From assembly GCA_900552655.1 (NCBI GenBank), contig USAE01000055.1:1-8931 (forward strand): a stretch of DNA of 8,931 nucleotides, read 5' to 3'. A model generated the notes under the pieces. That model worked only from the letters and a program-made list of their open reading frames with translations. It was not told the DNA's origin and did not search any database. The DNA is from an uncultured Clostridium sp. GTDB taxonomy: Bacteria; Bacillota; Clostridia; TANB77; CAG-508. The position numbers and the translations under genes are program-made. The number at the start of each line of letters is the position of its first letter. Within the stretch, counting starts at the first letter, position 1. Of this stretch, positions 1 to 5,323 are shown piece after piece.

Positions 1-68
1 CCTTTTTTGCTAAACAATCTTTTAAATATGTAATCATTTGTAAGTTGTAACTCTACATTTTTTGTCAT
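1..68 (-). CDS. Rpn/PDDEXK_2-family nuclease (recombination-promoting nuclease/putative transposase), N-terminus only
   Basis: Only the first 22 codons are inside the window; the gene runs off the left edge. The peptide begins MTKNVELQLTNDYIF and continues KRLFSKK. The pattern 'L-T-N-D-Y-I-F-K-R-L-F' followed by basic residues is the characteristic opening of the Rpn / PDDEXK_2 family (PD-(D/E)XK nuclease fold, often labelled putative transposase). Members of that family are DNA endonucleases that promote RecA-independent recombination, but the catalytic residues would lie beyond the window, so activity cannot be judged. The start at 66-68 is supported by a near-consensus AAGGAGGA ribosome binding site at 71-78, two bases upstream. 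A 12-bp inverted repeat lies immediately upstream. The family call is from memory of its N-terminal signature and rests on a short peptide. Confidence 0.7.
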   Translation of the reverse strand, partial: MTKNVELQLTNDYIFKRLFSKK

Positions 69-80
69 TTTCCTCCTTCT

Positions 81-123
81 ATTTTACCAAATGTTAATCT
101 TTCATTCAACTATTTGGTAAAAT
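81..123 (-). promoter_or_regulatory. 12-bp inverted repeat over the promoter of the Rpn-family gene
   Basis: ATTTTACCAAAT (81-92) is repeated exactly as its reverse complement at 112-123, with a 19-base spacer. Read on the minus strand, TTGAAT (104-109) and TAAAAT (81-86) are separated by 17 bases and form a plausible -35/-10 pair, so the proximal arm would contain the -10 box and the distal arm would sit just upstream of the -35. This could be an operator, or a 5' stem-loop if transcription starts further upstream. One caution: a start 6-8 bases past this -10 would fall inside the ribosome binding site, so the exact promoter is uncertain. Confidence 0.45.
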
Positions 124-129
124 TTAATT

Positions 130-511
130 TATTTCTTAAGACATTACCTTTTTATATTTTTGGGATTTATAAAGAATTAAATTATAAAGAACTAAATTTT
201 TGTTTTAAAATAACTTTAATTAAATAATATGGATGTTAAATTTGGAGCTTCGAGAAAATTGTATCTACCTTTTTTTGCAAAGTTAAGCATACAAGTTTTA
301 GTATAAATTTAAGCACCAATAAAAATTGGGGAATTTTTTCATTTTCAAATAAATATAAATGTGAAACAAATCTAAAATATTAAATATCTCTCTAATTTTT
401 TTATTTGCCTTTATAAAAAAAGCAAATAGGAAATTTCATATAATAAAAATTAATTAGATTCAAAATAACTTTTATGATTAATAATATTCTTAGGTAATGT
501 CCTAAGTATTT
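130..511. mobile_element. possible MITE-like element bounded by terminal inverted repeats
   Basis: CTTAAGACATTACCT at 135-149 matches the reverse complement of 492-506 at 14 of 15 positions. Both ends are flanked by TATTT (130-134 and 507-511), which could be a 5-bp target duplication, although this is weak in such AT-rich DNA. The 372-bp interior has no substantial open reading frame, as expected of a non-autonomous miniature element. The right end also contains its own short palindrome (CTTAGG 489-494 / CCTAAG 501-506). Internal small hairpins (CCAAT 316-320 / ATTGG 325-329; TATTTGC 402-408 / GCAAATA 422-428) are short. No transposase family can be assigned from these ends by eye. Confidence 0.35.
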
Positions 512-650
512 TTATTTAATCATGTTACCCTAGATTTTTCAAGCTTTTTTCATCTTGATTTTTCGACAAATTATTAATTATATTTAAATTTTATATTGCT
601 AGTAATTTTCTAAAATTTCACCACGTGTATAGCACATGGTATTGTAAACA
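512..650. other. AT-rich intergenic stretch, no gene seen
   Basis: No credible open reading frame or RNA gene is seen. There is a small imperfect inverted repeat ACCACGTG (620-627) / CACATGGT (633-640), with one mismatch and a 5-base loop, which includes the palindrome CACGTG. There is also TCAAG (539-543) / CTTGA (553-557) followed by a T-run, which resembles a weak terminator but has no plus-strand gene upstream to serve. Function of either is unknown. Confidence 0.4.
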
Positions 651-651
651 A

Positions 652-677
652 AAAAAATACCCTTATGGGTATTTTTT
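652..677 (-). terminator. intrinsic terminator of tRNA-Lys(CTT)
   Basis: An 11-bp perfect stem, AAAAAATACCC (652-662) with GGGTATTTTTT (667-677) and a 4-base loop, abuts the 3' CCA end of the tRNA. On the minus strand it ends in a run of seven T followed by GTTT. Because the stem is symmetrical it could also stop plus-strand transcription. Confidence 0.85.
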
Positions 678-752
678 GGTGCACCACCGGGGGGTCGAAC
701 CCCGGACCTTCTGATTAAGAGTCAGCTGCTCTACCAACTGAGCTAGTGGTGC
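677..752 (-). tRNA. tRNA-Lys (anticodon CTT)
   Basis: This is a complete 76-nt cloverleaf on the minus strand. The acceptor stem GCACCAC pairs with GTGGTGC (681-687), followed by discriminator A and an encoded CCA (677-679). The D arm reads TAGCTCAGTTGGTAGAGCA, the T arm GGGGTTCGACCCC. The anticodon loop is CTCTTAA, giving anticodon CTT, which reads the lysine codon AAG. It is a single-gene unit with its own promoter and an adjoining terminator. A second tRNA-Lys, with anticodon TTT, lies at 5155-5230, so both lysine codons are covered within this window. Confidence 0.96.
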
Positions 753-768
753 ATATGGCTACTTAATT

Positions 769-798
769 AGTATAATACCCAATTTTAGTTTTTGTCAA
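769..798 (-). promoter_or_regulatory. promoter of tRNA-Lys(CTT)
   Basis: On the minus strand a consensus -35 TTGACA (793-798) is followed, after 18 bases, by TATACT (769-774). The predicted start lies about 10 bases before the tRNA 5' end at 752. It sits directly after the terminator of the upstream VanW gene, consistent with an independent transcription unit. Confidence 0.8.
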
Positions 799-800
799 GT

Positions 801-855
801 AAAAAACAAAAAAAGATATGAAATATACTAAATTTTGTATAAATCATATCTTTTT
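801..855 (-). terminator. terminator of the VanW-family gene
   Basis: AAAAAGATATG (810-820) is the exact reverse complement of CATATCTTTTT (845-855), with a 24-base loop that contains a further small stem (TATAC 824-828 / GTATA 837-841). On the minus strand the stem is followed by a long T-rich tract. It begins only four bases after the stop codon at 860. Confidence 0.8.
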
Positions 856-859
856 GCTT

Positions 860-2647
860 TTAATTTATATTATTTCCTTCACTTGGTTTTTCTGGTATAA
901 CTGGTGGTTCTACAGGTTCTTCTGGCTTTTCTGGAATTTCTGGATTTGTTGGAACGTCTGGTTCTTGTGGCACTTCGGGTTCCACTGGTGGCGCTTCTAC
1001 CCCTTTAGTTCCTCTTTTTATAATTGTGCTCATTTGATTATATTTATCTTTTGAAAGTAGCGTTCTAGACACAACTTTTCCATTTAAATAAACAACTTTA
1101 TATGCCTCGCTATATGTACCATTGTGTCCTTTCTGCTCTACCTTTTCTTTTCCCTTTTCTAGTGTTGGATCATCTTCATAAACAGTTTTCATTGGGATGC
1201 TTCCCGTTATCTTAGTTTCTATTTTTACTTCGTACTCTGTTTCTTCTTTCATTCCATATATTTGTACTCTTGCTACTCCACCACTTACCGTACTTTTTAT
1301 TTTTATAGGATATTTTCTAGTATTTTTAAATTTAAAATCAATCGCTCCATACACAACTGTTGCATCTCTACCTGCTTTTACATATGATGGAACAAATTGG
1401 TGATTACTTCTACTTACTATATCCAAATTTGCTAGAACAACTGCATTATATAATGTAGATGTAATTTGACAAATTCCACCGCCTATATCATTTACCACTT
1501 TTCCTCCAGCGTATGATGGCGCCTCTTTGTATCCAGCTTCTGTTGTCCTTTTCCCAACAACTTTATTGTATGAAAATGTTTCACCTGGTAATACAACTGT
1601 ATTATTAATTTTATTAGATGCTAACCTTAAATTTGTCGTTCTATCTTTAGCTCCTGGATTATAATTTGTTGAAAATTCTGCTAATAAATCTGGAAAACCT
1701 TCAGAACCTATTTTATCTGTCGTTATCTCTGGATGTGTAATTTTTAATGGAATAATATATTCTTCTTTATTTTCTTCTAAAATTTTCTTAGCTTCTTCCA
1801 TTGATATTGCAAAATCAATTCCATCTACATGAGGATATAAAGTAAATGGATTTTGTGTATAATATGCATTTTGTGGCTCTGTATGTATTTCAGAATAAAT
1901 TTTATCTAAATTAATTTGATTTGGTTCTTTATTTTTTGTGGATAAATTAATTTCCTTTTTACCACTTTCCACATTTTTTATTTCATTTTCCACTTCTTGC
2001 TTTAATAATTCTGGATCTACTTCTAATCCTTCTTTTCCTTTTGTAATAACAAGTTCTTTTTTGTCTTCGTCTATATCATAACTGCTTTCTATAACCGCTC
2101 CTGGTATTTGACCATTTATAGTATCTATTTGTTTATTTAGTTCTTCTTCATTATATTCATATGGAATCTCTATATTATTTTTGGCAAAAAATGTTTTTAC
2201 TATATTAAAATTATTTACAAAAATATTACTATCTCTTCCTATGTTATATGCTTTTTCTATTGCCTCATCTAGCTTATAATTTAATTGTAATTGCTCAAAG
2301 CTAATTACTCCTTTATATTCTGCTCCTTCCTCTGTCTTTGCATCCAATTTTACTACTAGATCCTCTGTCTTTTTAGCCTCTACTTTTTCACTAAGTATTT
2401 TTTTTACTTCAACTTTATCTTTTCCACTTACACTAATTCCATTAATGCTGATTCCATTTAACATTTTTTCATTCTTACTGTTAATTAAAGCAAATATCGT
2501 GCTAAGTATTGCAATAACTATAATAATAGCAATTATACTACAGATTATTATAGCTTTCTTATTAGCTTTTTCTTTACCATGTTTTCCCGGCTCTTTTACT
2601 TTTGGAATGTCCTTTTGCTCTACAATCTTTTCCTTTTCTTCAATCAT
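860..2647 (-). CDS. VanW-family membrane-anchored protein with G5 domain
   Basis: This is a 595-aa surface protein. In order: a charged cytoplasmic N-terminus (1-31), one transmembrane helix (about 32-56), an extracellular region resembling the 'putative peptidoglycan-binding 4' repeat (about 70-240), a VanW domain (about 325-450), a G5-like domain (about 470-546) and a Pro/Glu-rich tail (about 552-592). The VanW signature is clear: LPGETFSYN at 353-361, then GGGICQITSTLYNAV around 389-403 with Cys393. VanW proteins occur in some vancomycin-resistance clusters and widely in Clostridia, but their biochemical role is not established; G5 domains are thought to bind wall sugars. No LPXTG motif follows the tail, so anchoring is by the N-terminal helix. 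The start at 2645-2647 has an AAGGGGAG ribosome binding site (about 2654-2661). It is divergent from the XRE regulator and has its own promoter and terminator. Nothing nearby suggests a van resistance cluster, so a general cell-wall role is more likely. Confidence 0.92.
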   Translation of the reverse strand: MIEEKEKIVEQKDIPKVKEPGKHGKEKANKKAIIICSIIAIIIVIAILSTIFALINSKNEKMLNGISINGISVSGKDKVEVKKILSEKVEAKKTEDLVVKLDAKTEEGAEYKGVISFEQLQLNYKLDEAIEKAYNIGRDSNIFVNNFNIVKTFFAKNNIEIPYEYNEEELNKQIDTINGQIPGAVIESSYDIDEDKKELVITKGKEGLEVDPELLKQEVENEIKNVESGKKEINLSTKNKEPNQINLDKIYSEIHTEPQNAYYTQNPFTLYPHVDGIDFAISMEEAKKILEENKEEYIIPLKITHPEITTDKIGSEGFPDLLAEFSTNYNPGAKDRTTNLRLASNKINNTVVLPGETFSYNKVVGKRTTEAGYKEAPSYAGGKVVNDIGGGICQITSTLYNAVVLANLDIVSRSNHQFVPSYVKAGRDATVVYGAIDFKFKNTRKYPIKIKSTVSGGVARVQIYGMKEETEYEVKIETKITGSIPMKTVYEDDPTLEKGKEKVEQKGHNGTYSEAYKVVYLNGKVVSRTLLSKDKYNQMSTIIKRGTKGVEAPPVEPEVPQEPDVPTNPEIPEKPEEPVEPPVIPEKPSEGNNIN

Positions 2648-2668
2648 AATATACTCCCCTTAGATCTC

Positions 2669-2686
2669 TTTTAATATATATTAAAA
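2669..2686. promoter_or_regulatory. 18-bp perfect palindrome, possible operator of the VanW gene
   Basis: TTTTAATATATATTAAAA is a perfect palindrome directly downstream of the -10 box of the VanW promoter, around its expected transcription start. Its position fits a repressor site. It is made only of A and T, so it may be a chance palindrome in AT-rich DNA. Confidence 0.3.
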
Positions 2687-2715
2687 AGTATATCTCAACA
2701 TTACTATATTTTCAA
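2687..2715 (-). promoter_or_regulatory. promoter of the VanW-family gene
   Basis: On the minus strand TTGAAA (2710-2715) and TATACT (2687-2692) are separated by exactly 17 bases. The start codon is about 40 bases downstream. It is back-to-back with the promoter of the XRE regulator; the two -35 boxes are only nine bases apart, so they may compete or be controlled together. Confidence 0.7.
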
Positions 2716-2723
2716 TATTTTTT

Positions 2724-2752
2724 TTGACAGCAGTAGACTTTTTTTTTATTAT
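2724..2752 (+). promoter_or_regulatory. promoter of the XRE/LexA-like regulator
   Basis: A consensus TTGACA (2724-2729) is followed after 17 bases by TATTAT (2747-2752). An AAGAGG ribosome binding site (2768-2773) precedes the ATG at 2781 by seven bases. Confidence 0.75.
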
Positions 2753-2780
2753 TATATTATAATAACTAAGAGGTAAAAAT

Positions 2781-3356
2781 ATGTTAGGTAAATTAATAAA
2801 AAACATTCGAACAAAAAAGCATATGACAAAAACAAAAATTGCTAATGAAATTGGCGTAGATATTGGATATTTAACACATATAGAAAATGGAGATAGAAAA
2901 CCTACTTATAAAGTTTTAACAGAAATTTGTAAATCTTTAGATATTCCTTATCAAAAGCTTCTAGCAAGTTACAGTTCTAGTGTTCCTAAAGAAGCTTTAG
3001 AATATGATGTCTTTAAATATACTGCTGAAGATAGAATTCTTCTAATTGATGACATAAATGACTTACATTTTATGAAATGTCCCCCTGGCTTAAATTCTGT
3101 ATCTTTTGGTATTAGGCTTAATGATGATTCTATGAATAAAATTTATGATCAGTATTCTTATGTTTTTGTAGATTTTGGATCATCAGTAAAACCACAAGAA
3201 GTTGGTCTTTTTTATTATAATGGTCAAATTTTGATAAGAAGGTTATTTGTTTATGCAAAAAAATATATATCTTTATATCCAGATAATCCAAAATATCCTA
3301 TAATAAGAGTAAAAAAAGACGATACTTTTTATATAATTGGTAAAATAAGACAATAA
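2781..3356 (+). CDS. XRE-family transcriptional regulator with degenerate LexA/S24-like C-terminal domain
   Basis: This 191-aa protein has an N-terminal XRE helix-turn-helix (about residues 3-60), with the usual 'IxxIR..K..T...A...GVDIGYLTHIENGDRKP' layout, and a C-terminal LexA/CI-like S24 fold (about 80-191). In the latter, LNDDSMNKIYDQYSYVFVD (113-131) aligns with the catalytic-serine segment of LexA, placing Ser117 at the nucleophile. The position of the catalytic lysine (LexA 'VKRL') is Arg153 in ILIRRL (150-155), and no Ala-Gly cleavage site is evident before Ser117. LexA/CI proteins cleave themselves after RecA activation; here the sequence suggests a fold kept for dimerisation or sensing without self-cleavage. 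That is an inference from one substitution. It is probably an autoregulating or neighbouring-gene repressor; the divergent VanW gene is the obvious candidate target. No terminator is evident after its stop. Confidence 0.82.
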   Translation: MLGKLIKNIRTKKHMTKTKIANEIGVDIGYLTHIENGDRKPTYKVLTEICKSLDIPYQKLLASYSSSVPKEALEYDVFKYTAEDRILLIDDINDLHFMKCPPGLNSVSFGIRLNDDSMNKIYDQYSYVFVDFGSSVKPQEVGLFYYNGQILIRRLFVYAKKYISLYPDNPKYPIIRVKKDDTFYIIGKIRQ

Positions 3357-3380
3357 TTTTTGTTTTTTTGCCAAAAACTA

Positions 3381-3409
3381 TTGAATATTGTTAAACTTAA
3401 ATATATAAT
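3381..3409 (+). promoter_or_regulatory. promoter of the CBM protein gene
   Basis: TTGAAT (3381-3386) and TATAAT (3404-3409) are 17 bases apart. A leader of about 60 bases follows, with an AGGAG ribosome binding site at 3463-3467 before the ATG at 3477. This lets the gene be expressed apart from the regulator upstream. Confidence 0.65.
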
Positions 3410-3476
3410 GTTAGTAATTTAATTAGACTTTTGTCTTATTTTAACTAATCAAAAGATAAATGAGGAGAAATGCAAT

Positions 3477-3956
3477 ATGGAATTACTAAAAAATATATTT
3501 TTTAATACAGATAAATTAATAGAAAACTCTGTTGTTAAAATTTCGTATACAGGGAAATTTTTCCAAGACAATTCAAATACAGAACTATATATTCACTATG
3601 GTTTTGGACTATTATGGGAAAATGTAAATGAAATAAAAATGGAAAAAACAGAATTAGGATATCAATCACTAATTTATTTAAATGGTCAAGATTCATTAAA
3701 TTTCTGTTTTAAAAATTCTAATGGTGAATGGGATAATAATGGCGGTAAAAATTATATTTTCGAAATTGCTCCTTTACCAAAGGATTTAATTGTAGTTAAA
3801 GAAGCTAGTTTAGAAAAACCTCATAAACTACGTAAATCATACTTTTTATGGAAAAAGATTAAATTTTCTGTAATTGCTGCAATTAAATATTTACCAAAAT
3901 TATTTTCTTTTAATACAGGTTTAAGTTCTGCAGAAAATGAAAATTCTTTACGTTAA
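3477..3956 (+). CDS. carbohydrate-binding module protein (CBM25/53-like, starch-binding type), cytoplasmic
   Basis: This is a 159-aa protein of essentially one beta-sandwich module (about residues 15-98) and a basic tail. The module carries the starch-binding-type pattern: a strand ending in HYGFG (40-44), Trp47, then MEKTELGYQ (55-63), NFCFKNSNGEWDN (75-87) and NGGKNYIFEI (88-97). The 'W-DNN-G-NY' turn is typical of CBM25/CBM53-like modules that bind alpha-glucans. No signal peptide or catalytic domain is present, so it should stay in the cytoplasm, where the possible ligand would be glycogen or another stored glucan. The tail (about 112-145) is rich in Lys, Arg and aromatic residues (KLRKSYFLWKKIKF) and could form an amphipathic helix for membrane or protein contact. 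It has its own promoter, an AGGAG ribosome binding site and a strong terminator, so it is a single-gene unit. The binding-fold call is fairly secure; ligand and role are unknown. Confidence 0.75.
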   Translation: MELLKNIFFNTDKLIENSVVKISYTGKFFQDNSNTELYIHYGFGLLWENVNEIKMEKTELGYQSLIYLNGQDSLNFCFKNSNGEWDNNGGKNYIFEIAPLPKDLIVVKEASLEKPHKLRKSYFLWKKIKFSVIAAIKYLPKLFSFNTGLSSAENENSLR

Positions 3957-3967
3957 TTTTATATACA

Positions 3968-4014
3968 AACCGGGATTTAGGGACGGTCCTTAAAATCCCG
4001 GTTCTATTTTTTTA
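3968..4014 (+). terminator. strong terminator of the CBM gene, with GGGACGGTCC-type loop
   Basis: AACCGGGATTT (3968-3978) pairs perfectly with AAATCCCGGTT (3993-4003) and is followed by CTATTTTTTTAT. The 14-base loop, AGGGACGGTCCTTA, is itself partly self-complementary, giving a long hairpin that is much richer in GC than its surroundings. It starts 11 bases after the stop codon of the CBM gene. Confidence 0.85.
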
Positions 4015-4021
4015 TATAAGT

Positions 4022-4072
4022 CGAACCTAATATTTTCTAGCAAATAGACATTCTAATAAGATTTTAGGTTCG
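4022..4072. repeat. 9-bp inverted repeat between convergent genes
   Basis: CGAACCTAA (4022-4030) is repeated as its exact reverse complement TTAGGTTCG (4064-4072), with a 33-base loop. It lies between the terminators of the convergent CBM and SDR genes. An AATAATTTTTT tract follows on the plus strand, so it may act as a backup terminator, or it may be the remnant of a small repeat element. Confidence 0.4.
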
Positions 4073-4091
4073 CAATAATTTTTTAATGCAG

Positions 4092-4141
4092 AAAAAGTCA
4101 CATTATAAACTTTTTAAATAAGCTTAATAATGTGACTTTTT
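4092..4141 (-). terminator. terminator of the SDR gene (bidirectional-looking)
   Basis: AAAAAGTCACATTAT (4092-4106) and ATAATGTGACTTTTT (4127-4141) form a 15-bp perfect stem with a 20-base loop. It lies directly after the stop codon of the SDR gene (4142-4144). Both strands carry a T-run after the stem, so it should also stop transcription arriving from the CBM side. Confidence 0.85.
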
Positions 4142-4867
4142 TTATATATTCCATCCACCATTTATCGAAATTACTTGTCCTGTTGTATAATTGTCTTTTA
4201 TTAACCATTCTATGCATTTTGTTATTTCTTCAGGTTCTCCTATTTTTTCTAATGGTATCTCTTCTTGTATATTATTAATTTCTTCCTCAGAAAATTTACT
4301 ATTCATACTTGTATTTATAATTCCTGGTGCTATTGCATTTACTCTTATATTTGAAGGTCCTAATTCTTTAGCTAAGCTCTTTGTTAGTCCAATTATTCCC
4401 GCTTTAGATGTAGAATACGCAACTTCCATTGCAGCTCCTGTAATTCCCCAAATTGAAGAAATATTTACAATTAAACCTTCTTTGTTATGTATCATATTTT
4501 TTACTACTTCTTGTGTTACAATAAAATTCGAATTTAAATTCGTGTTCATTATCTCTGCCCAGTCACTATCTGTTATATCTGTAAACAATTTATACTGTGA
4601 AATTCCTGCATTGTTAATTAAAACATCTATATGCCCATATTTATCTATTGTTTGTTTAATCATTTCTTTTACTTGATTTCTATTGCATACATCTGCTTTT
4701 ATAATATCTATATTTATATTTTTTTCTTCTAACTCTTTTTTCAGTTTTTTAGCTTCTGCCTCAGAGTTATTATAATTTGCAATAACTATATTTTCTTTTG
4801 CTAAATTTTTGGATATATTATTTCCTATTCCTCTAGAAGCTCCTGTTATTAAAATTACTTTATTCAT
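4142..4867 (-). CDS. SDR-family oxidoreductase, FabG-like (3-oxoacyl-ACP reductase type)
   Basis: This is a 241-aa classical short-chain dehydrogenase/reductase. It has the dinucleotide-binding motif TGASRGIG (8-15), NNAG (85-88), Asn110, and the catalytic Ser138, Tyr151 and Lys155 in the order SSIWG ... YSTSKAG, then PGIINT (181-186) and the C-terminal 'GQVISINGGW' typical of FabG. The Arg in TGASRGIG is usual for NADP(H)-preferring members. FabG reduces 3-oxoacyl-ACP in fatty-acid synthesis, but there are no fab neighbours, so a different alcohol or ketone substrate is equally possible. The start was set at 4865-4867 because an AGGGAG ribosome binding site lies at 4872-4877 and the protein then begins MNKVILITGASRG, as in family members. 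A longer reading from 4921 would run into the tRNA-operon terminator and adds 18 unrelated residues. No clear promoter is visible in the short gap after that terminator. Confidence 0.9.
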   Translation of the reverse strand: MNKVILITGASRGIGNNISKNLAKENIVIANYNNSEAEAKKLKKELEEKNINIDIIKADVCNRNQVKEMIKQTIDKYGHIDVLINNAGISQYKLFTDITDSDWAEIMNTNLNSNFIVTQEVVKNMIHNKEGLIVNISSIWGITGAAMEVAYSTSKAGIIGLTKSLAKELGPSNIRVNAIAPGIINTSMNSKFSEEEINNIQEEIPLEKIGEPEEITKCIEWLIKDNYTTGQVISINGGWNI

Positions 4868-4901
4868 TATACTCCCTACTTTATTTGCCAATTTTTTAAG
4901 G

Positions 4902-4943
4902 TAAAACAAAAAGCTAGGCAATCTTTAAAGAAAGTCTAGCTTT
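4902..4943 (-). terminator. terminator of the tRNA operon
   Basis: AAAGCTAG (4910-4917) and CTAGCTTT (4936-4943) form an 8-bp stem, extendable by a G-T and a C-G pair, with a T-rich tract downstream on the minus strand. It begins seven bases after the 3' end of tRNA-Thr and separates the tRNA operon from the SDR gene. Confidence 0.75.
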
Positions 4944-4950
4944 AAGTATA

Positions 4951-5026
<76 letters not shown>

Positions 5027-5038
5027 ATTTGGTCTTTT

Positions 5039-5113
5039 TGGTGACCCGTACGGGAATCGAACCCATGTCTCCGCCGTGAAAGGGCGATGTCTTAACCGCT
5101 TGACCAACGGGCC
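5039..5113 (-). tRNA. tRNA-Glu (anticodon TTC)
   Basis: This is a complete 75-nt cloverleaf on the minus strand. The acceptor GGCCCGT pairs with ACGGGTC, including one G-T pair, with discriminator A and an encoded CCA (5039-5041). The anticodon loop CTTTCAC gives TTC for glutamate. It is the middle gene of the tRNA unit, separated from the upstream tRNA-Lys by a 15-bp perfect hairpin. Confidence 0.96.
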
Positions 5114-5121
5114 ATAAATAT

Positions 5122-5155
5122 AAATGAATACTAAAAATAATTTTAGTATTCATTT
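5122..5155 (-). repeat. 15-bp perfect hairpin between tRNA-Lys and tRNA-Glu
   Basis: AAATGAATACTAAAA (5122-5136) and TTTTAGTATTCATTT (5141-5155) pair perfectly around a 4-base ATAA loop. The outermost base pair includes the 3' terminal A of tRNA-Lys. The sequence after it on the minus strand (ATATTTATGGCC) is not a good T-run, so it may be a weak attenuator or a processing signal that fixes the 3' end of tRNA-Lys. The other tRNA junction of this unit (5027-5038) has no such structure. Confidence 0.7.
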
Positions 5156-5230
5156 GGTGAGCTATCCGCGACTCGAACGCGGGACAACTTGATTAAAAGT
5201 CAAGTGCTCTACCACCTGAGCTAATAGCCC
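5155..5230 (-). tRNA. tRNA-Lys (anticodon TTT)
   Basis: This is a complete 76-nt cloverleaf on the minus strand. The acceptor GGGCTAT pairs with ATAGCTC, with a G-C-rich T stem, discriminator A and an encoded CCA (5155-5157). The anticodon loop CTTTTAA gives TTT for lysine. It is the first gene of the three-tRNA unit and lies about 20 bases after the predicted transcription start. Confidence 0.96.
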
Positions 5231-5234
5231 ATAT

Positions 5235-5251
5235 GCACTGTACCGCAGTGC
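5235..5251 (-). promoter_or_regulatory. leader hairpin at the 5' end of the tRNA-operon transcript
   Basis: GCACTG (5235-5240) and CAGTGC (5246-5251) form a 6-bp perfect stem with a 5-base loop, in the few bases between the predicted transcription start and the 5' end of tRNA-Lys. It would be the first structure made in the primary transcript and removed by RNase P. It could protect the 5' end or guide processing. Confidence 0.4.
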
Positions 5252-5257
5252 TCTTAT

Positions 5258-5286
5258 ATATTACTATTTTTTTTTGCATTTGTCAA
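5258..5286 (-). promoter_or_regulatory. promoter of the tRNA Lys-Glu-Thr operon
   Basis: On the minus strand a consensus TTGACA (5281-5286) is followed after 17 bases by TAATAT (5258-5263), with an A-tract in the spacer. The start would fall near 5251. It sits directly downstream of the DUF1858 gene, so the tRNAs have a promoter of their own. Confidence 0.8.
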
Positions 5287-5323
5287 CATTTTTTTGTAAT
5301 TTTTTTAAATTTTTTTCATTTTT

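Noticed and set aside
216..290. A 24-codon ATG-started frame on the minus strand (begins MLNFAKKGRYNF) inside the possible MITE
   Set aside because: It has no ribosome binding site and is too short to distinguish from chance. It might be a scrap of a decayed gene, but no family is recognised.
130..650. CRISPR array, riboswitch or large structured RNA in the gene-free gap
   Set aside because: No regularly spaced repeats and no recognisable riboswitch core are seen. The local hairpins are short and AT-rich.
818..1054. Open frame on the plus strand rich in Trp and Phe
   Set aside because: It is antisense to the Pro/Glu-rich tail codons of the VanW gene, which give TGG/TTC-like codons on the other strand. 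It has no ribosome binding site or sensible composition.
860..2647. Vancomycin-resistance cluster based on the VanW domain
   Set aside because: No vanH/A/X, vanR/S or vanY-type genes are nearby. VanW-G5 proteins are common in Clostridia outside resistance clusters.
4191..4676. 161-codon plus-strand frame antisense to the SDR gene
   Set aside because: The minus frame has all SDR motifs in order, and the plus frame is merely its complement, without a ribosome binding site.
4868..4921. 18-residue N-terminal extension of the SDR
   Set aside because: It would overlap the tRNA-operon terminator and lacks a suitable ribosome binding site, whereas the internal ATG at 4865-4867 has AGGGAG and matches the family start.
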